From Streptomyces sp. cf386 (lineage in GTDB: Bacteria; Actinomycetota; Actinomycetes; Streptomycetales; Streptomycetaceae): DNA of 64,000 nt. This document shows positions 62,981 through 64,000 of the stretch, piece after piece; position 1 is the first letter of the stretch; the number at the start of each line of letters is the position of its first letter. The stretch is taken from NCBI RefSeq assembly GCF_900103585.1, contig NZ_FNHV01000025.1, forward strand, positions 56,930-120,929, written 5' to 3'. A model generated the notes under the pieces. That model made no database searches and was not told the DNA's origin. It saw only the letters and a list, made by a program, of their open reading frames with translations. A program made the position numbers and the translations under genes.

Positions 62981-64000
62981 TCAGGGACGTGACTCCTCCG
63001 GCACGTCGAGCGTCGGCCGCTTCGCCGGGGAGTGTCGTCGGCGTCGGTCTCGCATCGGCCAGAACAGCACATATGACGTCGATACGACGACGAAGGCCAG
63101 GCGGATCAGGCCACGCGTCGCGTCGTCGGGAACGACGAACACCGTGCCGTACAGGGTGATCAGGGCGATCCAGCTCCACCAGGGCACCAGGCGCCGCTGC
63201 CCGATCACGTCCCACAGCAGGGTGCCCAACAGGACGGAGGCGGTGTAGTACGTGTAGACGCTGGGGTCCAGGGCGATCCGGGCGTTGGCGCCGAGCAGGA
63301 CGACGGCGGGCCAGCGGCCTCGCCGGACGGCGACGCAGCCCAGCGCCAGGCCCAGCGCGGCCTGTGCGGGGCGGTCCCAGGAAGGGGTCTGCGGATCGTC
63401 GACGCCGAGCCAGCGCAGCGCGGACGCGGGCTGGTTGGGGATGGTGAACTCGGCCGCGGCGAACGAGTGCGGGGCACCGAGGAAGAACGGCAGCCAGACC
63501 AGCGCGACCAGGCCCGCGCACCACAGGCCCGCGCGCAGCCACTGCCCTCGCGGCAGCGCGAGCAGCAGCGGCAGGAAGGCCAGCGCGGTCGGTTTGGAGT
63601 CCATGGCCAGGGCCAGGAAGATGCCGGTCGCGGCCGCGTTGCCGCGGGTGAGGGAGCGTACGGCCAGGGCCGTGAAGAAGAGCGCCAGGACGTCGTCGAG
63701 GTGGCCGAAGCGGACGGCGACCTCGATCCACATCGGGATGAAGGCCAGGCCCGCTATCAGCACCCGCTGCCGCAGCCGTTGGTGATTGGTGCCGGTGCCC
63801 AGGAAGTGCCAGGCGGCGCTGCGTCCCGCCACCACGAGGATGATCAGGCCGAGCAGGGACATCAGGGCGGCGGCCAGCAACTGCCCGACGGACTCGGAGA
63901 AGGGGTTGAACAGGCCCGCCACCAAGAAGCTGACCGGGCCCATCTGCAGTTCGGGGTGGTGGGCGTACAGGCTCAGACCGCCGTCCGCCCTGCCCGTGCC
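62981..64000 (-). CDS. GT87-like membrane glycosyltransferase (start lies beyond window)
   Basis: At least 339 residues are open to the right edge, so the first ATG in view (63943) is not the true start; the upstream in-frame LYAHHPELQMGPVSF continues the family pattern. The protein has about eight or nine hydrophobic helices with loops such as TNHQRLRQR, RFGHLDD and DSKPTALAFLPLL. RFGHLDD and MDSKPTA match motifs of polyprenyl-phosphate-mannose-dependent transferases of the GT-C/GT87 type, which build lipoglycans in actinobacteria. The acceptor is unknown. The C-terminus is basic and cytoplasmic. Confidence 0.7.
   Translation of the reverse strand, partial: GTGRADGGLSLYAHHPELQMGPVSFLVAGLFNPFSESVGQLLAAALMSLLGLIILVVAGRSAAWHFLGTGTNHQRLRQRVLIAGLAFIPMWIEVAVRFGHLDDVLALFFTALAVRSLTRGNAAATGIFLALAMDSKPTALAFLPLLLALPRGQWLRAGLWCAGLVALVWLPFFLGAPHSFAAAEFTIPNQPASALRWLGVDDPQTPSWDRPAQAALGLALGCVAVRRGRWPAVVLLGANARIALDPSVYTYYTASVLLGTLLWDVIGQRRLVPWWSWIALITLYGTVFVVPDDATRGLIRLAFVVVSTSYVLFWPMRDRRRRHSPAKRPTLDVPEESRP

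Overview
The window is high-GC actinobacterial DNA, almost certainly from a Streptomyces chromosome. Codon third positions are nearly all G or C, GTG starts are common, start sites carry GGAGG-type ribosome binding sites, and the 68-residue developmental regulator BldC, a valine dehydrogenase and a second Lsr2-type nucleoid protein (LsrL) sit in an order that, from memory, matches the bldC-vdh-purM-purF-purLQS-lsrL-purC-purD-dnaX core of Streptomyces coelicolor. No transposase, integrase, phage gene or CRISPR array was seen.

Left part (1-18000): a DEAD-box RNA helicase cut by the window edge, a Pro/Thr-rich lipoprotein, a small HEXXH metallopeptidase, a membrane metallophosphoesterase, a tRNA cluster (Glu, Asp, Phe), a secreted multi-domain protein, HrpA helicase, a second tRNA-Asp, a DUF6274-type small protein, bldC, a conserved hypothetical gene, vdh, a DUF3073 protein, then purM and purF. 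Middle (18000-45400): a META-domain lipoprotein, a mycothiol-dependent isomerase-like protein, two tandem paralogous membrane proteins, a secreted protein, an unknown gene with a duplicated start region, a four-gene type VII secretion-like cassette (WXG100-like protein, papain-like cysteine peptidase effector, chagasin-like lipoprotein inhibitor, unknown protein), an M23 peptidase with an ArsR-like regulator, the overlapping purS-purQ-purL operon, lsrL, tRNA-Gly genes, an ABC transporter/two-component operon, purC, an orphan dimethylformamidase-beta-like gene, a degenerate M48-like membrane protein, purD and dnaX.

Right part (45400-64000): the SRP RNA gene and tRNA-Ser lie divergently beside dnaX. 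Then comes a run of nine minus-strand genes that looks accessory: histidine phosphatase, SRPBCC protein, TobZ/NodU-type carbamoyltransferase, FAD oxidoreductase, cucumopine synthase-related protein, guanine deaminase, and xdhC-xdhB-xdhA. A DUF899 gene, a three-gene atypical Hsp70 / GrpE-like / J-like membrane chaperone operon and a partial GT87-like membrane glycosyltransferase close the window.

Two themes tie the genes together. De novo purine synthesis (purM, purF, purL, purQ, purS, purC, purD) is spread over 27 kb, all on the minus strand, and guanine/xanthine breakdown genes follow on the same strand. The most novel candidates are the peptidase effector/chagasin-like inhibitor cassette (23898-26842), the purine-linked carbamoyltransferase/cucumopine-synthase-like cluster (45890-56675) and the membrane-tethered Hsp70 operon (58046-62881).
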